Shown piece by piece: positions 16,515 through 27,187 of a DNA stretch of 64,000 nucleotides. The stretch is from an uncultured Clostridia bacterium. GTDB lineage: Bacteria; Bacillota; Clostridia; TANB77; CAG-508. A model generated the notes under the pieces. That model ran no database searches. It was not told the DNA's origin and was given only the letters and a program-made list of their open reading frames with translations. The position numbers were made by a program, and so were the translations under genes. Positions within the stretch are counted from its first letter, which is position 1, and each line of letters opens with the position of its first letter. The stretch is from positions 1 through 64,000 of the forward strand of contig CALXET010000007.1 of the NCBI GenBank assembly GCA_944387405.1, given 5' to 3'.

Positions 16515-19500
16515 TTAGATTTTATATCTAAACATTTCTATTTTGTCTAATATATATCTTCTATTTATGAAAAGTATTACTAATAATATTGCTAAAACTA
16601 TCACTAAGATTCCACTAATTGACTCAACACCAGTTGAAATAGAAATTAACACATCTGCCTCATCAGAGTCATTCTTTTGATTAATATCTTCAAATCCTGA
16701 TGGAGTATTTATATCTTGTATACTTACTTTATTAGTTTGCATTCCAAAATGTCCGTCGCCTTTTTTCCAAGTCATTACAACTTTATATGACTTAGTTCTG
16801 CCAGGTTCTATAGCTTCTGTTTCTAAAGTAGCTATATTATTACTTATTGTCCAACCTTTATTGTCTTTTTCACTCATTGTTAAATATTCAGGAATTTCTT
16901 CTAATAAAGTTACAGTTCCACCAATTTCTCCTTCATTTCTAACTTCTATATTGTAAACAATCCTAATATTAGTACTATTTGTGCTCTTTCTATATACTTC
17001 AGCTTTAACTAAATCATTATCTGTTATATCTTGATATTCTCCATTAACTTGAAGACTGTCTATCGTCTTGTCTACACTAAAGTCTACTTTCTTCTTTTCA
17101 TAATAATATGTTACATAAATTGTATCTTTCATTTCGCCTGATTTATTTTCAGGTTCTTCTAATAAATCATAATACTCAATTTCTTTTGCTGATGTCTCAT
17201 ACTCATCACCTTCATAACCATCTATTGTCTCTTCTTCAGAAAGTTCTTTTTCAGTTTCTTTTTCTAAATACTTAACTATTACTTTTGCAGGTTTTACATA
17301 ATAATAAGTTACTACTATCTCATTATCCGGATCCATTAGTCCTTCTGTATCACCTTTAACTTCCACAAATTTATATCCCTCAATATCTTTTTGCTCCGTC
17401 TTATATTCTTCGTTTTCATGTCCTTCTATTATTACATCATCTGCAATCTTTTCATTATTAATCTTATTTACATATTGTACTCTTACTGTTGCCATCTTAA
17501 TGTAATAGTATTTAACCTCTATAACATCTCTTGTCATTTCACCTTCTGTATTTCCACTATCTTCTACAAATGAATAATTATTAATAACTTTCTTCTCTGT
17601 TTGATAATGTAATTTTTCATATCCTTCTATTGTCTCATCAGAAGCAATTTCTTTATTAGTCAATTTGTCAATATAAGTTACATGAACTGAAGTGTTTTTT
17701 GCATAATAGTAAATCTTTGTTTGACTTTCTTTAGTATATGTTCCTGTTTTTTCTGTAGGCTCTTCTATAAGTGTATATCCATCAATATCTTTCTTAGAAT
17801 TACTTATATCAAAATTAGTTCCAATTTTTCCTGTACTTCTTACTTCATCTGATATTTCTTCATTAGTATATTTATCAACATATTTAACTACTACTTCACC
17901 TTGCATACTTACTGTTGTATCAAAGTCATCACCATCTTTTATTTGTTTATCTTGATCTACTAAGTTAAGAGTTGATACTACATTATTTGTTAATATATCT
18001 TTTGATGTATCTATGTTTATATACTTAATCGTAATATTTTTCTCAACAGATATTTCTTTTGTCACATCTTCACCAGATTCAAAAGTATCTATATCTCCCA
18101 AGTCCACAGTCCAAGTTATTGTCTTACTTTCTTTATCATAAGTACCACCATCTAAATCTGATTGTGATTCATCTATTTCATATGGCAAATTATCTACTAG
18201 TGTTAATGTTGCTTTTCCTTTGTATGTTTTAATTTCAGATGTATAAGTAATCTTATAACTTACTATATCTGATTCATCTTCAATAATTGTAGTTCCTGTC
18301 TTAGTAACTTCATTTGTAACAACATTTGTATCTTTTAGTACATAATAAATTATTACTTCTGTGTCACCTTCTACAAAAGTTCCTTTAGTATCTCCTCTTG
18401 TCTCTAAATATGTATATTCATTAGCAATATTGTCAGGCATTGTTACTTCATATGGGTCTCCAACATATCCTGAAATAATCTTGTCTTCCATATCAGTATA
18501 ATCTTTTGAAGGAACTTTTTCTGTTGTATATGTATATGTTCCGTCTTCATTTTTATTTGCTATATAATAATGTACTAATACATTCGAATTTATTCTAGTG
18601 AAACTAACTACAACATGTTTATCTTCTGTTATATTAGATAACTGATTTAATATAACTGTATGATCATCTTCTTCTGTAAAATCAATTATTACATCATTTA
18701 TCTTTATTGTATTTACCCTATATCCTGGCTCTGGTGTGATTTTAATTTGTTTTACTGTATCTTCACCATATTTTACTTCTTCGTAAACTACTTCGCCGTT
18801 ACCAGAAATATCTCCACCTTCACCTTCAACTCCAGTAGAAATCTTAAATTCTTTAATAGTATTTGTTAATATAACATTACCATCTTCTAGAGTCTGTTGA
18901 CTACTTTCATATTGCTCTATTTCTTTTTCTTTTAAAGTATAGACAGGTGGATTTTTATTGTAATCTTCTCTTCCAGCTTCTTTAACTTTATATTTCCATC
19001 CTTCTGATGCTTTAATTTCAATATCACCTTGACTTACACCATCTTTAAACAACTCAGCTATTATACTTGTAGGTCTTACATTTGCCTCATTTTCTTCATC
19101 TACCCATTCTTTTGTGATTTCAATTTCTTTTGTAAGTTGTATTTCATTTTCTTCTGTATTTAATTTTAAGCCCCAACCAAAATTTCCTACATATTCTACG
19201 TGTTGCAAGTCATATGTTTCTAATAATCTATTTAAATCGCTTTCGGCTTGTCCATATTCTCTAACTACTAATTTTGGACTCTTTACTTTTAATTCCCCTG
19301 GATTTTCAAATGCACCATATATCACTGTTACTGCGTAGTTTCCAGCAGGCAATGGAATTTGAACTTTCTTCCAATCAACTTCTAAATCAAGATTTTCTTG
19401 TCTTACTGCTTGAGTATCTTTATTGATAATTATTATTGCTGCCTGATTATTAGAATATGAATAATCATCTAATAAATACTCTATTTCAAGTGTAGCATTA

Positions 19501-22500
19501 TTTTTTATTATTAAATCGCTTTTAATCATCATTGAAATAGGATATAATTTACTACTTGTATATATTCCATCTTCATAATCAAAACCGATTAATTCATTAA
19601 TTGTTAATACTTTTACATCTTCACCATCTAATTTTATATTTTTTACATATGCTCTATTTAGCCCTAATTCTTCTTCACTTATTTTATTGTATGTTATTTC
19701 AATATGATAATTTCCTTTAGGAATTGAAATCTCTTTATGTATATATACTAGTTCATCTTCAGAAGAAGCTATCTCTCCTTCATTATGAAGAGTTACACAA
19801 CTTGTTTCTTCCATTGTATCCAAATTTAATAGAGAAACTATGAGCTCATTATCTGCATGAGCACTTATTGCATAATCAAAACTTAATGTTGCAGTATCTT
19901 CTAATTTTAATTCTTCTGTAACTAAATTTGAACTTTCTGTTTCATCTCTACTAATATATACTCCATTTTCTTCTCTAAATAGCGGACTCTCTTCCATAGG
20001 AATTTCATATTCTAAATCTCCAAAAGTTATATCTTCACTTTCTTCTCCTTTTTCTTCTGATGCTGGATATTCATATTCATATGGGATAAATTTTACTTTA
20101 AGTTTAATTTGATCTGTTTCAGATTCTGGATAATATGCTACATTCAAACTATCTCCAGTATAATATGGTTCATATTCTATAGTTTTCCATGTCACTTCTC
20201 CATCTTCAACTGTTGAATCTAATGATACCATTTTGTTAGAATCTCCTATTATTATAGGTGCTGTTTCAGATGAGTTTGTATATTCAATTATATATGTTCC
20301 TTGCTTAGATATTGTACTTGTAGGATATATTTCAGTTTGAACATACCAGCCTGGTGTTGAAACATAAATACCATTTTCTTCTTTTAGTCCAGCATTTTCT
20401 TTTTCAACTAATTCTTTTTCATTTCTTATTAAATCAAATGTAGAATCTCCATCAGTATATTTCATGTTTTTAATAAAAGCTTTACTCAAGCCTTCTAAAT
20501 TTGAATTATAAAACTCAAATTGAACATAATATTTTCCGGGCTCTAACTGTTCTGATGTTTCTGTTATATAATCTAGATTATTTTTATCCATTTCCTGAGA
20601 ATCCATACTAAGCACTTTTGATGTTACAATATAACCATCTTCATTATAAATGTCATAAGATAAATGTGAATATTTACTAGCACTAATAGACCAGTCGAAC
20701 TTGATATTACCTGTCTCTTTTATTTCAAACTCTTTTGTACTCATGTATGCATTTAAGTATGAATCTTCGTCATTTGTACTTTCGTAAACTCCATCTATTT
20801 CTTCAAATAAGAAATCACCTACATCATAATAATTAGAAAAATCTAATTTTTCTTCTGTACCATATTTTTTTGTTAATAAATAATCATTAATATCTAGTCT
20901 ATAATTTATAAAACGATTATCATCTGGATTTACTCCTCCATCTTCTTCTTTTCCACATTTTGAATTTTGTGCTTTTTCTGGACAATTTACTTGTTCATCA
21001 GTTAATTCTGCCTTTTCGTATTTTGAGAATCTTCCTTTTACAACTGCATAATCTTCATGTGCTATATTTTCTTCAACACTTATATCAATTATATTTTCAT
21101 CTTCTGGATTATAAGATTCATATCCATTTAATCCGTTTGGTGTTACTATATTTGCTCCTTCATCAGCACAAACTCTTACATCTCCTTGAACTTTTATCTC
21201 TGGATAAATTACTACGTCTTCAAAAGCATATATAGCAGAGCCTCCATAATTTTCTGTCTCTTCAACATTCTTTGTGACACTATTATTATATATATCACCT
21301 TGTTTTAATAAGCATTTATTAGCATTGTATATTCCTCCTCCAACATATGCCGTATTTGTATATACCTCTCCGCCATTCATCTCTAACGTAGAAGGAATTT
21401 CCGTTCCTGGAATATTTTTATAATTGTAATTTGGTCTTACAATTCCCTCCGCAGCAGTTTTCTTTGTTGCTGATTTAATTATAGAAGATTCTTCAATATT
21501 TTCCATACTTGCTGTAGGTGACGCTGGTTCTTCCATAAAATATATTGAAAAACCATTTACTTTGCAAACTTGATTATTTATATAAATTCCTCCACCAGCA
21601 TTTTTAGCTGTATTATTATAAATTTTACCATTATTTAATTGTAAAAGTGCCGCATCAACATATATTCCGCCACCATCAACTTCTGCAGTATTATCATAAA
21701 TCTCTACATCATTTATTACAACATCCAATTTATCAAAGTTTTTAATTAAAGTAAGCTCTATATTAGGAGCAGCTTGAGTCAATAATGACATAGAATTTAA
21801 ACTCTTGGGCATACCAGACGAACTTACTGTTACTGGCTGATGGTCTTTCATATAGATAGCTCCACCATACTGAGCCTCATTTTCATATAAGTGACCGCCA
21901 TTTAGTACCAATCGATTTTCAGGTCCTACGTAAATTGCTCCTCCCCAATAAGCACTATTTCCGTAAATATTTCCTCCATTCATCTCCATAGTTGCTCCAT
22001 ATTGATCTAGAGCTATTGCTCCACCTGCTAACGCATTATCAGTCGTTGTAATATATGGTGTAATATCAAATATTTTCTCTATCTTAAATGTGCTTCCACT
22101 TGTAATTCCATTTGGAAATCTTATATAAGCCGTATCTCCATAAATTAAACTTCCTTCTAGGCTTGCTTCTCCTTTATAAAAATAATATGTTGGATTGTAC
22201 ATTTTATCATAAATAATTACATCGTCTTTTAGAATTTCATCATTATTTATAAATAGTAACATATCTTTTACATTACTAGCCGAAATCTTAAATGTTACAT
22301 CTCTTCCTTCATAATCTGCATATGCACTTGAATCTAAAAGAGTATTTTCTGGAAGTTCTACTAATTCTGTACTGTTTATCCAATCATGTTTCTGCTCAGT
22401 ATCTCCTTCTCTATAAATTACACTATTATTTCTTATAATAGCACCATCATACATTGTAAGTTTACTACCTAAAACAACTTTAATTGCAGATCCTCCATCT

Positions 22501-24254
22501 ACGTATGATGGCATTGTTTCCATTGCAAGAGGACTTAATTTATTATTTTCTAGCAAAGTATTATCTGCTAATGTTAAATTAACTGCACTCATAATCATTC
22601 CTTCGTCACTTCTGATGTTTTCCCCATTTCCATTTATAATAATATCATGAAGAAATAATCCTTCAGAATCTCCCATCATTGTATTTATATCAATTGGAAT
22701 TATATAGAACATGGCATTTTTACAAGTTTCACCTCTTAAAAATTTTGCATTTTCTCCATATCCCTCAAGAGTAAATTCATCAATTAATAAATTATCATCA
22801 TAGTAGCCACCATAAGAACTTGTAGTTGGATCGTAATATGTAATATATACTGTCCCTGCTACATGTATAGTTCCATCTTCTGCAAGTAATTGATATGCTC
22901 TATCTAATGAATATACTGAATCATATGGATTAGTACCTGTATTTGCATCATTTCCCATCGTATTATTTGTTTCATCATTTGAAATATATACATCTTTAAG
23001 AGGTCCATTTCCTTTTTCTATATAAGTACAATAAACTTCGTTTGGAATATCATCCAAACTTATGTAATAATTTTCAGAAAATCTCTCATAAGGAAATAGA
23101 TTTAATCCATACTCATCAATACTATATCCTGCTCTCCAACCTGAAAAAAAATATCCTTCTTTATCGCTCATTTCTGGTAAATATCTATAACCATCTCTTA
23201 TTGTTCTAGTTGCTACTTTATCTTTTACTACTTCTTTTGTTTCTTCATTATATGATAGTTCGTAGCAATCAACTATTACTGCATCATCATATGTTCCATA
23301 AATCAATGTACTTCCACTTACGTTATATTCTTCATCAAAAAGATCATCTCCATAAAAACCTGTTCCAGAATTAAAAGCACTTGTATCTATTATATAAAAA
23401 CAATTAAACTCTCTTCTATTTGTATTTTCCGGAGTTATAAAATCTTCTGGCTTTATTACTGAATCACTTGGTACACTATAAAATTTAATCCTGCTTCCAT
23501 CTTCATATTCCATACTTCCGTCTTCTTCTAATCCAGCAAATACTGATACCATAGTATTTCCACTTTCTATCTCTTCAGTTTCATATAAAGTAAAATACTT
23601 TGCTTGTTTATAATTATTATTCCATAAAGTCAATGTGTTTTGATCAATACTACCTGGATTACCAAAATCGTTACTTTTTACAGTTGTAATATTAGAAATA
23701 TTCTTTTCATCATAATAAGCTTCTATATTGCTCGTATAAAATATAGTATTTACCTTATATATAACTTCAAATTCAATTTTAGGAATATAAATAGTTGCTC
23801 CTGATAGGCTTGAAGCATCATAAGTTAATTTCTTGATTTCTCCATTATTATCTGGCCAAAGGAAAGATACTTCACCTGTAACTGATTTTTCTTCAAATGT
23901 TATAGCTACACCTTTAGCACCTTCATAATCTGCTATATTAGTAGAAAGCTCCTGCCATTTTGATGTAGTTACTCCACCTGCTGTTTCTATAACCTTTTCT
24001 TCTGTTTTTCCGACTAACTTTTCTTGTTCCGGAATATTAAATAGCTCTTTAGCAAGAGATTCTTCTTCCTCTTCTGCTCCTGTTTGAGTTTCAGGCGCAG
24101 AAATAGCGCTATCTTTATCAAGATTTGCTATTAGCCCTACATTATTTTTAATTTTATCCAAAACATTACTATTTTGAATAAAAATAAAAGATGCTATCAA
24201 TATTCCTATAAAAATTAATTCAACCCCAAAAAGAATTTTAGCTCTTTTGCTCAT
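16515..24254 (-). CDS. Giant cell-surface protein: beta-helix, Cna-B-like and MucBP repeats
   Basis: About 2,579 residues; ATG at 24254 is preferred (AAGGA eight bases upstream). Order: N-terminal membrane/signal segment (~10-28); beta-rich region; parallel beta-helix repeats (~430-1000) with GGAIYV, GGGIY and IYNN-type turns; lectin-like or carbohydrate-binding-like modules (~1130-1690); a Cna-B-type domain (ITKEWVDEEN, ~1710-1805); a bacterial repeat domain (~1810-1890); an isopeptide/DUF11-like domain (~1980-2085); four MucBP-type repeats (~2110-2388, each ending in YYY); a second DUF11-like domain (~2393-2535); a C-terminal helix (~2548-2570) and basic tail. No LPXTG motif, so it is probably a membrane-anchored adhesin. 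Intact, native codon use, monocistronic. Confidence 0.85.
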   Translation of the reverse strand: MSKRAKILFGVELIFIGILIASFIFIQNSNVLDKIKNNVGLIANLDKDSAISAPETQTGAEEEEESLAKELFNIPEQEKLVGKTEEKVIETAGGVTTSKWQELSTNIADYEGAKGVAITFEEKSVTGEVSFLWPDNNGEIKKLTYDASSLSGATIYIPKIEFEVIYKVNTIFYTSNIEAYYDEKNISNITTVKSNDFGNPGSIDQNTLTLWNNNYKQAKYFTLYETEEIESGNTMVSVFAGLEEDGSMEYEDGSRIKFYSVPSDSVIKPEDFITPENTNRREFNCFYIIDTSAFNSGTGFYGDDLFDEEYNVSGSTLIYGTYDDAVIVDCYELSYNEETKEVVKDKVATRTIRDGYRYLPEMSDKEGYFFSGWRAGYSIDEYGLNLFPYERFSENYYISLDDIPNEVYCTYIEKGNGPLKDVYISNDETNNTMGNDANTGTNPYDSVYSLDRAYQLLAEDGTIHVAGTVYITYYDPTTSSYGGYYDDNLLIDEFTLEGYGENAKFLRGETCKNAMFYIIPIDINTMMGDSEGLFLHDIIINGNGENIRSDEGMIMSAVNLTLADNTLLENNKLSPLAMETMPSYVDGGSAIKVVLGSKLTMYDGAIIRNNSVIYREGDTEQKHDWINSTELVELPENTLLDSSAYADYEGRDVTFKISASNVKDMLLFINNDEILKDDVIIYDKMYNPTYYFYKGEASLEGSLIYGDTAYIRFPNGITSGSTFKIEKIFDITPYITTTDNALAGGAIALDQYGATMEMNGGNIYGNSAYWGGAIYVGPENRLVLNGGHLYENEAQYGGAIYMKDHQPVTVSSSGMPKSLNSMSLLTQAAPNIELTLIKNFDKLDVVINDVEIYDNTAEVDGGGIYVDAALLQLNNGKIYNNTAKNAGGGIYINNQVCKVNGFSIYFMEEPASPTASMENIEESSIIKSATKKTAAEGIVRPNYNYKNIPGTEIPSTLEMNGGEVYTNTAYVGGGIYNANKCLLKQGDIYNNSVTKNVEETENYGGSAIYAFEDVVIYPEIKVQGDVRVCADEGANIVTPNGLNGYESYNPEDENIIDISVEENIAHEDYAVVKGRFSKYEKAELTDEQVNCPEKAQNSKCGKEEDGGVNPDDNRFINYRLDINDYLLTKKYGTEEKLDFSNYYDVGDFLFEEIDGVYESTNDEDSYLNAYMSTKEFEIKETGNIKFDWSISASKYSHLSYDIYNEDGYIVTSKVLSMDSQEMDKNNLDYITETSEQLEPGKYYVQFEFYNSNLEGLSKAFIKNMKYTDGDSTFDLIRNEKELVEKENAGLKEENGIYVSTPGWYVQTEIYPTSTISKQGTYIIEYTNSSETAPIIIGDSNKMVSLDSTVEDGEVTWKTIEYEPYYTGDSLNVAYYPESETDQIKLKVKFIPYEYEYPASEEKGEESEDITFGDLEYEIPMEESPLFREENGVYISRDETESSNLVTEELKLEDTATLSFDYAISAHADNELIVSLLNLDTMEETSCVTLHNEGEIASSEDELVYIHKEISIPKGNYHIEITYNKISEEELGLNRAYVKNIKLDGEDVKVLTINELIGFDYEDGIYTSSKLYPISMMIKSDLIIKNNATLEIEYLLDDYSYSNNQAAIIIINKDTQAVRQENLDLEVDWKKVQIPLPAGNYAVTVIYGAFENPGELKVKSPKLVVREYGQAESDLNRLLETYDLQHVEYVGNFGWGLKLNTEENEIQLTKEIEITKEWVDEENEANVRPTSIIAELFKDGVSQGDIEIKASEGWKYKVKEAGREDYNKNPPVYTLKEKEIEQYESSQQTLEDGNVILTNTIKEFKISTGVEGEGGDISGNGEVVYEEVKYGEDTVKQIKITPEPGYRVNTIKINDVIIDFTEEDDHTVILNQLSNITEDKHVVVSFTRINSNVLVHYYIANKNEDGTYTYTTEKVPSKDYTDMEDKIISGYVGDPYEVTMPDNIANEYTYLETRGDTKGTFVEGDTEVIIYYVLKDTNVVTNEVTKTGTTIIEDESDIVSYKITYTSEIKTYKGKATLTLVDNLPYEIDESQSDLDGGTYDKESKTITWTVDLGDIDTFESGEDVTKEISVEKNITIKYINIDTSKDILTNNVVSTLNLVDQDKQIKDGDDFDTTVSMQGEVVVKYVDKYTNEEISDEVRSTGKIGTNFDISNSKKDIDGYTLIEEPTEKTGTYTKESQTKIYYYAKNTSVHVTYIDKLTNKEIASDETIEGYEKLHYQTEKKVINNYSFVEDSGNTEGEMTRDVIEVKYYYIKMATVRVQYVNKINNEKIADDVIIEGHENEEYKTEQKDIEGYKFVEVKGDTEGLMDPDNEIVVTYYYVKPAKVIVKYLEKETEKELSEEETIDGYEGDEYETSAKEIEYYDLLEEPENKSGEMKDTIYVTYYYEKKKVDFSVDKTIDSLQVNGEYQDITDNDLVKAEVYRKSTNSTNIRIVYNIEVRNEGEIGGTVTLLEEIPEYLTMSEKDNKGWTISNNIATLETEAIEPGRTKSYKVVMTWKKGDGHFGMQTNKVSIQDINTPSGFEDINQKNDSDEADVLISISTGVESISGILVIVLAILLVILFINRRYILDKIEMFRYKI

Positions 24255-24534
24255 GTCTCCCATCCTTCTTTAAAAAGTTTATATATTAAAATTTTATCAA
24301 CTTTATATTAAAACTTTTTATTTATAAATCAATGATTAAATTTAGTACAATTTTCTGTACATCACTAAAATCAAGCCTTTCACGTTTTTTTATTTTTTGT
24401 TTAATTTTTCGTTACTTTTATTTTTCAATTAAAGGCTGCTTTTCTTACTCTTCTAGGGATCTAAGTATTATATGCTACAAAAATCGATATGATTTTACAA
24501 ACTTTTTATCTTCTTTCATGGAATTTAGAGCACA
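24255..24534. other. Leader region upstream of the surface-protein gene
   Basis: A 280-base gene-free stretch. On the minus strand a TATAAT-like hexamer sits near 24468 but without a good -35 box. AGCCTTT and AAAGGCT, about 60 bases apart (near 24375 and 24433), could pair in a long leader. I do not recognise a riboswitch. The plus-strand open frame here lacks coding character. Confidence 0.35.
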
Positions 24535-24566
24535 AAAAACAATGAGCTTTTTAGCTCATTGTTTTT
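24535..24566 (-). terminator. Terminator of prfA
   Basis: Stem AAAAACAATGAGCT/AGCTCATTGTTTTT with a four-base loop, T-rich on both strands, about 45 bases after the prfA stop. Confidence 0.8.
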
Positions 24567-24611
24567 AATTTCTTATATTTTTTATAAAATTTTGCTATTT
24601 GTGAACTTTTT

Positions 24612-25673
24612 TTACTCTTCATCACCTTTTAACTTTTCAGCTCTATCACTTGCAATTAAATTATCAATTAACTCATCTAAATTGCCATTTAAGAAATCAT
24701 CCATTTGATAAATGCTATATCCTATTCTATGATCTGTTATTCTTCCTTGAGGATAATTATATGTTCTAATCTTTTCACTTCTATCTCCTGAGCCTACTTG
24801 GCTTCTTCTTTCGCTAGCAAGCTCTTTTTCTTGTTTTGAAAGTTCCATATCATATAATCTTGAACGTAATAATCTCATTGCATATTCTCTATTTTGAACT
24901 TGTGATCTTTCTGTTTGACATTCTGCAACTATTCCTGTTGGAATGTGTGTAAGTCTTACGGCAGATGAAGTTTTATTAACATGTTGTCCTCCCGCACCTG
25001 ATGCTCTGAACACATCCATTTTAATATCTGATGGATTAATTTCGATTTCTACGTCTTCTACTTCTGGCAAAACTGCTACAGTAACTGTAGAAGTATGTAT
25101 TCTTCCGCTACTTTCTGTATCAGGTACTCTTTGAACTCTATGAACACCACTTTCAAATTTTAATCTACTATATGCACCTTTTCCTGTAATCATAAAAGAT
25201 ATTTCTTTATATCCACCAAGTCCAGTCTCATTTTCATTTAAAACTTCTAATTTCCAATGTTTTCTTTCTGCATACATTGAATACATTCTAAATAATGTTC
25301 CTGCAAATAAAGCTGCTTCTTCTCCACCAGCTCCTCCTCTAATCTCGCAAATAACATTTTTATCATCATTTGGATCTTTAGGAATCAATAACATTTTTAT
25401 CTCTTCTTCTATTTTTGGAAGCTTTTCTTTTGCTTCTTCCATTTGCATTTCTGCTAAATCTTTTAAATCTTTATCTGAAAGCATTTCTTTTGCTTCTTCT
25501 AAAGCTTGATTTACTTTCTTGTATTCTCTGTATTTTTCTACTACTTCTTGAATATCACTATGTTCTTTCATTAATTTTTGCCATTCTGATTGTTTAGCAA
25601 TCATCTCTGGATCACTAATTAACTTATTTAATTCCTCATATCTTTTTTCTACAGCATCTAATTTTTGAAACAT
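24612..25673 (-). CDS. prfA: Peptide chain release factor 1
   Basis: Class I release factor that terminates at UAA and UAG. ATG at 25673 is chosen because AGGAGAG lies five bases upstream; an upstream in-frame ATG at 25694 has no site. ~353 residues with the helical N-terminal domain, the codon-recognition tripeptide PxT as [12 protein letters not shown] (PDT, typical of RF1 rather than RF2), and the catalytic GGQ in [13 protein letters not shown] (~228). Length normal. Its presence argues that UAG is an ordinary stop codon in this organism, as do native genes ending in TAG. Confidence 0.96.
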   Translation of the reverse strand: MFQKLDAVEKRYEELNKLISDPEMIAKQSEWQKLMKEHSDIQEVVEKYREYKKVNQALEEAKEMLSDKDLKDLAEMQMEEAKEKLPKIEEEIKMLLIPKDPNDDKNVICEIRGGAGGEEAALFAGTLFRMYSMYAERKHWKLEVLNENETGLGGYKEISFMITGKGAYSRLKFESGVHRVQRVPDTESSGRIHTSTVTVAVLPEVEDVEIEINPSDIKMDVFRASGAGGQHVNKTSSAVRLTHIPTGIVAECQTERSQVQNREYAMRLLRSRLYDMELSKQEKELASERRSQVGSGDRSEKIRTYNYPQGRITDHRIGYSIYQMDDFLNGNLDELIDNLIASDRAEKLKGDEE

Positions 25674-25774
25674 AATATCTCTCCTTTTTAACATTAACGC
25701 ATTATATTATACACTATTTTTTCTTTGTTTTCAACGGTTCTTGGATATTATAATATTTGTTTAATATAATAATT

Positions 25775-25833
25775 AAAAATTGATAGAGTATAATAGATAA
25801 AAGTAAGTATTTTTATCTATTATATCCTATCAA
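25775..25833 (-). terminator. Terminator downstream of the HipA-like remnant
   Basis: Long stem TTGATAG + TATAATAGATAAAA paired with TTTTATCTATTATA + CTATCAA (25780-25833), interrupted by a two-base internal loop, followed on the minus strand by TTTTTAATT. Confidence 0.75.
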
Positions 25834-25857
25834 CATACTTTTTAAAATAATCATAAA

Positions 25858-26490
25858 TTAGATTTTTAGATATGTTTCTTTTAAAATATCATATCTTAAT
25901 TTTATAATTTCCTTATAAAATTCTTTTCTTATTTTTGATATGCATTCTATACTATCTATAAATTTATTAATCTTATCAATATTAATATTTACAAATATTC
26001 TTTTTATCGCCATATTACATTCTTTGTTTTTCATTTGTTTTATAAAAGACATATAATTAATCTTTTTTCCATTTTCCCTTATGCAAGAATAACAATTTAT
26101 TGCCAAGTTTTTTAGTTCTGTTTTATTAATTTTTTCTATTTGCTCATCTTCTAACATTGGGTTTAAGCATGATCCACAATCATAGATAGGTGAAAATTCA
26201 ATATTTCTAGTTTCTTTATTTAATAAAAATCCCCAGTTTCCATTATGTCTATAAGTATTTCTTATTATACTATCAATAATAAACATATTCCAAAATTTAT
26301 TTTTTGTATCTTCTACATCTATCATTTTGTTTTCTTCTATAACTTCCATTATATCATTTAATTCTGTTTCTATTTTTTTATCTGGATTGGTACTTAATGC
26401 TAAATTCTCAAATTCATATAATATATTTTCATTGTCTCTAAAGTCCTCACATGCACATACTATTTTATTTCTATTTTCTAAAGAATACTC
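25858..26490 (-). pseudogene. HipA-like kinase remnant (N-terminally truncated)
   Basis: C-terminal half of a HipA-like protein. The open frame runs from just after a TAA at 26491-26493 and lacks a plausible start until ATG at 26349. Upstream in-frame text (KIVCACEDF) and the core RHNGNWGF followed by FSPIYDCGSCL match the HipA-like C-terminal domain. The residue expected to be the catalytic Asp of the DRH motif is Tyr here (TYRHNGNWGF), so it would be inactive. The N-terminal subdomain with the nucleotide-binding part is missing and no HipB antitoxin gene is nearby. Degraded. Confidence 0.7.
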
Positions 26491-26518
26491 TTATAAATAT
26501 GTATAACGTTATATCTTT

Positions 26519-27184
26519 TTATTTCTTAACTAATATATGATAATGATATGAAGTAGATATTTTATCATTTACTTTATAAAAATCTTGTATATGTTTTATA
26601 TCTATTATCTTAAAGTCTTTAAACAAATCAATTATTAATTCATAATCTGCATAGAAATGGGGAACGCCATATTCTGGTCCTTCATCCTGCCTAATTTTAG
26701 TATTGTCATCTACTTTAGGCCAAGATTTTTGCTTGTAACCCCATGTATCCTTTGAGCCTAATGTTAAATAGCATTCACCTTCATTTTTTAATACTCTATA
26801 TATTTCTGATATTATTTTTTTAACTCCTTCTGTATCTGTATGGGAAATAACATTTCTCGAATATACACAGTCCATAGAATTAGCTTCATAAGGAATATGT
26901 ATCATATCTCCTTGCTTAATATCTATATATACATTTTCTTCTTTTGCAAATTCTTTAGTTCTTTTTACTGCATCTTCACTTATATCAAATGTATGTACAC
27001 TAAATCCTTGTTTTGCAAAAAAGATTGTATTTCTACCAAGTCCACATCCTATATCTAAAAGTTCTTTCTTTCCTTGATTTTTCCATCTTACTGCTAAATA
27101 ATATGTTTCTTCTGCAGGATCTTTCCATATCTTTTCATTCTCTCCTTTTACTTTGTTCCATTCCCAACCTTTAGACTCTACCAT
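26519..27184 (-). CDS. Class I SAM-dependent methyltransferase
   Basis: A 221-residue Rossmann-fold methyltransferase with motif I LLDIGCGLGRNT (~43), the acidic loop end of strand 2 (FDISEDAV), motif II/III region (QGDMIHIPYEANSMDCVYS) and a post-core SEIYRVLKNEG. Members of this type (Methyltransf_11/25) act on small molecules; the substrate is not evident. It is 3 bases downstream of tatD and probably co-transcribed. It lies between tatD and the HipA remnant, so it may be accessory. Confidence 0.85.
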   Translation of the reverse strand: MVESKGWEWNKVKGENEKIWKDPAEETYYLAVRWKNQGKKELLDIGCGLGRNTIFFAKQGFSVHTFDISEDAVKRTKEFAKEENVYIDIKQGDMIHIPYEANSMDCVYSRNVISHTDTEGVKKIISEIYRVLKNEGECYLTLGSKDTWGYKQKSWPKVDDNTKIRQDEGPEYGVPHFYADYELIIDLFKDFKIIDIKHIQDFYKVNDKISTSYHYHILVKK

Positions 27185-27187
27185 ATT

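Noticed and set aside
24332..24568. Plus-strand 78-codon open frame upstream of the surface-protein gene
   Set aside because: No ribosome site, no codon bias, overlaps the prfA terminator; random open frame in T-rich DNA.
26502..26513. 12-base palindrome TATAACGTTATA near the methyltransferase stop
   Set aside because: Short, AT-rich and without context; likely chance or a weak terminator element.
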